NCBI GenBank assembly: GCA_963721065.1
Contig: CAVRHO010000001.1
Location: 1,178,001 to 1,242,000 of the forward strand
Direction: 5' to 3'
Origin: CAWBLP01 sp963721065
GTDB lineage: Bacteria; Pseudomonadota; Alphaproteobacteria; Acetobacterales; Acetobacteraceae
DNA length: 64,000 bases
The translations under genes were made by a program, and so were the position numbers. Each line of letters begins with the position of its first letter. The stretch's first letter is position 1. This document shows positions 61,568 through 64,000 of this stretch, one piece after another. Under the pieces are notes generated by a model that saw only the letters and a program-made list of their open reading frames with translations, had not been told where the DNA came from and did no database searches.

Positions 61568-62422
61568 ATGCTGAAAATCCGCCGCATGGGGCCGCAGACC
61601 GGGGCCGAGATCACCGGCGTGGACGTGCGGGAACTGGACGATGGGGGCTTCGCGCCGATCTACCAGGCCTGGCTGGACTGCGGCGTGATCGTGGTGCGCG
61701 ACCAGCAACTGGAGATCCCCGATTTCCTGGCCTACAGCCGGCGCTTCGGTCTGGTGGTGCCGCATCCGTCGAAATCCACCCGTCATCCCGAGCATCCGGA
61801 GATCACCATGCTGGGGATCAACAAGTTCGGCCCGGACGGCAAGCTGGTCGATGCGATCTACCGCCGAGGGGCGGACGGCTGGCACACCGACGGGGCGTAT
61901 GACGAGGTGCCGTTCAAGGCGACGCAGCTTTACGCACTGGCGGTGCCGAGCCGCGGTGGGAACACGCATTTCTCCAGCATGTACGCGGCGTATGCGGCGC
62001 TGCCGGAGCGGCTGAAACAGCGGCTGGAGGGGCGGCGCGGGGCGTTCGTGTACGGCGGGCGGAACAAGGCACAGGCGTTGCTGAACCCGGAGGACCGGGA
62101 GCGCGCCCCGGCATTGCATCCGATGATCCGTGTGCATTCGGAGACCGGGCGGAAGTCGCTGTATTTCGATCCGGGCAAGATCCTGTTCATCGAGGGGTTG
62201 GCGCCGCAGGAGAGCGACGACGTGATCGACGAGCTGACCGAGCGGATGATCGCGCCGGATGCCGAGTACACCCACGTGTGGCGGGTGGGGGACGTGGTGA
62301 TCTGGGACAATCGCTGCCTGGTTCATAAGGCCGCGGGCGACTACCCGCCCGAGGAGGACCGCATCCACTGGCGGGTCTCGATCAAGGAGCCGGCGGCGGG
62401 GACCCGAATGGCGGCGGCGTAA
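61568..62422 (+). CDS. TauD/TfdA-family Fe(II)/2-oxoglutarate dioxygenase
   Basis: The 284-residue protein opens IRRMGPQTGAEITGVDVREL and has the metal site WHTDGAYDE (HxD), the late His in NRCLVHKAAGDY and Arg in RIHWRVSIKE. It is a second, distinct member of the family found at 48200 and the two are not close copies. GGGAGG eight bases upstream supports ATG 61568. Substrate unknown. Confidence 0.92.
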   Translation: MLKIRRMGPQTGAEITGVDVRELDDGGFAPIYQAWLDCGVIVVRDQQLEIPDFLAYSRRFGLVVPHPSKSTRHPEHPEITMLGINKFGPDGKLVDAIYRRGADGWHTDGAYDEVPFKATQLYALAVPSRGGNTHFSSMYAAYAALPERLKQRLEGRRGAFVYGGRNKAQALLNPEDRERAPALHPMIRVHSETGRKSLYFDPGKILFIEGLAPQESDDVIDELTERMIAPDAEYTHVWRVGDVVIWDNRCLVHKAAGDYPPEEDRIHWRVSIKEPAAGTRMAAA

Positions 62423-62730
62423 GGGGGCGTTGCGTGGAGCCGGCGGCGTTTCCGGCGTTAGCTTCCGGCTTGCCTTGTGTAACGTTTCTCTGACACAGCC
62501 ACGCCTGCTCGGCATCTTCCCGCGGCCGCGGAGCCCCTTCTCGCGCGCGCTCGGCCTGGCCAGCATGAAGCGGACGTGTTCCTTTGAACCCTACCCGGCA
62601 AGTCCCTCCGGCGCTGGGCATCGTGAGCCTGGTCCTGTCGGCTCTCATGGATGCGGGGTGGCAGTCCGGCGGGGGCTGATACCTTTTTGATGCAGTTTCA
62701 CCGTTAAATTCGTGCTTCGCGGCGGATTTG
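62423..62730. other. Intergenic region upstream of the acyltransferase
   Basis: About 300 bp, no gene seen. A CTGATACC matching the ends of the MITE-like elements occurs at about 62665-62672, with no partner found. Confidence 0.35.
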
Positions 62731-63901
62731 ATGGCGGGAGCCTTGCTGGTGGAGAAAGGGCGCGGGATCAGCAGCCTCACCGGGGTACGCGGGGTCGCGG
62801 CCCTTTGGGTCATGTCTTATCATATTCAACAGTCTGCGGGCCCTCTATGGGGGTTATCATGGCTGCAGGGGAGCCCGATCCTTTCGCGTGGATGGAGCGG
62901 AGTTCGATCTGTTCTTCGTGCTGTCCGGATTCATCATAATGCACGCCCACGGCGACGATTTTCCGCAAATGCGGTTCGCTCCTACCTGGCGCTTTGCGAA
63001 ACTCCGGTTCTTCCGGGTGTATCCATTGAGTGCGGTGGTGCTTGCACTGATTCTGGCGTTGGTATTGGCCGACAAAGGGTTTGGCGAATGGTACCGGGGC
63101 GTTTCGGCGGGGAACCTGTCCGTTTCCGCCTTCGTAAGAACGCTTTTCCTGGCAACCAGATGGTTCCTGCCCGGCGAGGGGGACTGGAATCAGCCAGTCT
63201 GGTCCCTCAGTGCCGAAGTACTCGGGTATGCCCTGTTTCCGTTCATCGCTTACCTCCTGCTGAAAAGCCGATCTTTCGGGGGCATGCTGTTCGCCGGGTG
63301 TGCCAGCCTGGCAGAGCTCGCGTTGTGCCTGACTCTGACCCACATGGCGACACGCAACGATTTCGGACAGTCTGGAGCGTTCTTGCGGATGGGATGCTGC
63401 TTCTTCGCCGGTGCGGCCTTCTACCGGGCTCGTTGTTTTGCCCCCACGAAACTTTATTCGCGCAGCAGGCTTCTGGCACCAATGGCTTTCTCAACCGTGG
63501 TGATTTTGGCGGCGATGCCGCAAGCCGAAATCCTGATGCCACTGGCATTCTCTTTGCTTATTTTCTTCCTTTCTTTCGAAAGCGGTTATGTCAACCGTAT
63601 GTTTGCGTCGGGTCCCGCATTGTTTCTCGGACGGATCTCGTTCCCCCTCTATCTGTTTCACGTAATGCCCCTGATGTGGCTGCGGTATCATGTCGGCGGA
63701 CGCGGGTTTCCCGAGTGGGTGATGTTGCTGATCCTCGGGGGCTACATATTGGTCTGCCTGTTTGTCTCCACACTGCTGCATCACTATGTTGAAAAACCGT
63801 TCCATTCTTTGGGGCGGCGCTGGACGGCGCAGCGGCCGGGACGGCTTGAGCACGCCAGTGCTGGAGGCAGGCTGACGGCGGCCGATACGGCACGGTCGTG
63901 A
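62731..63901 (+). CDS. Acyltransferase family 3 membrane protein (OafA-like), frameshifted
   Basis: The composite is 389 residues. The N-terminus LTGVRGVAALWVMSYHIQQS holds the catalytic His. The middle, read in the next frame, is DLFFVLSGFIIMHAH, followed by FAKLRFFRVYP (the arginine motif), PVWSLSAEVLGYALFPF and FLGRISFPLYLFHV. Removing C62905 joins GWSGV to DLFFVLSGF, exactly the family sequence. About ten membrane helices. Such enzymes add acetyl or other acyl groups to sugars of surface polymers. Base composition is lower in GC (near 57%) than neighbours, suggesting transfer. Confidence 0.86.
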
Positions 63902-64000
63902 CGATGCGGCAGAGTCCGCTCTTCGCCGATCGGGCAGGGGGCCTGCCTGTCCACTATTTGCAAGTGCGTCGGCGGAGGCGAAGCGGAATTGAAGTACAGC
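63902..64000. other. Window end, nothing recognised
   Basis: The last 99 bases show no recognisable gene or site. Confidence 0.3.

Noticed and set aside
62665..62672. CTGATACC as a fourth MITE-like element
   Set aside because: No facing partner or core motif was found nearby, so a single octamer is not enough.
1..64000. tRNA, rRNA, CRISPR arrays or insertion-sequence transposases
   Set aside because: Looked for T-loop motifs, regularly spaced repeats and transposase motifs; none were seen. Short repeats present are tandem or hairpin type without unique spacers.

Overview
The window is GC-rich (roughly two thirds G+C in most genes) and looks like an alphaproteobacterial chromosome, most likely from the Acetobacteraceae/Rhodospirillales side. 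This is inferred from gene order and gene style: hisF-hisE-HIT, DUF1467 next to a short editing-less prolyl-tRNA synthetase, a fused heptose kinase/adenylyltransferase, an HpnM/MlaC-like protein and a phasin-like protein. No tRNA, rRNA, CRISPR array, transposase or phage module was seen.

Layout. 1-5.8 kb: partial ornithine/lysine-type decarboxylase, YihY membrane protein, methyltransferase, class I fumarase, universal stress protein. 6-11.5 kb (minus): MFS transporter, hydrolase overlapping a DUF1611-like P-loop protein, two-component system. 11.7-13.7 kb: VOC protein, VUT transporter and queA with overlapping ends, suggesting linked queuosine-precursor uptake and queuosine synthesis. 14.2-21 kb: a 1239-residue filamentous-hemagglutinin-type exoprotein followed without a gap by a 1020-residue TPR-CHAT (caspase-like) lipoprotein. 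This pair is the best candidate for a little-described system. 21.4-26.2 kb: LLM oxidoreductase, SDR, MlaC/HpnM-like protein, DedA protein, MBL hydrolase. 26.2-31.6 kb: repeats, EmrAB-type efflux pair, enolase-superfamily enzyme, methyltransferase. 31.8-36.3 kb: glycosyltransferase, phasin-like operon, phosphoesterase, hldE. 37.2-44.6 kb: hisF, hisE, HIT protein, DUF1467, proS, phosphonate-type ABC transporter. 45-55 kb: SnoaL-like protein, UdgX, TauD-type dioxygenase, SGNH hydrolase, CheB-like esterase divergent from a hybrid kinase, flavin oxidoreductase. 55.2-64 kb: low-GC PEP-CTERM pseudogene, secDF, GT2-GT4 glycosyltransferase, second TauD-type dioxygenase, acyltransferase of lower GC.

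Two patterns run through the window. First, at least eight genes are each broken by exactly one extra base on the coding strand: fumarase, FHA-like exoprotein, DedA, enolase-superfamily enzyme, phasin, secF, GT2-GT4 and acyltransferase. Removing one base restores a family-like protein each time. Because secF and fumarase are among them, insertion errors in the assembly are the simplest explanation, so these genes are annotated as whole composites. Second, the intergenic spaces carry BIME-like hairpins (ATGGCCGGC/GCCGGCCAT) and small elements with inverted ends (CTRATACC) whose ends supply the stop codons of queA and of a histidine kinase. Several short tandem repeats with units of 15, 18, 18 and 21 bp are also present.
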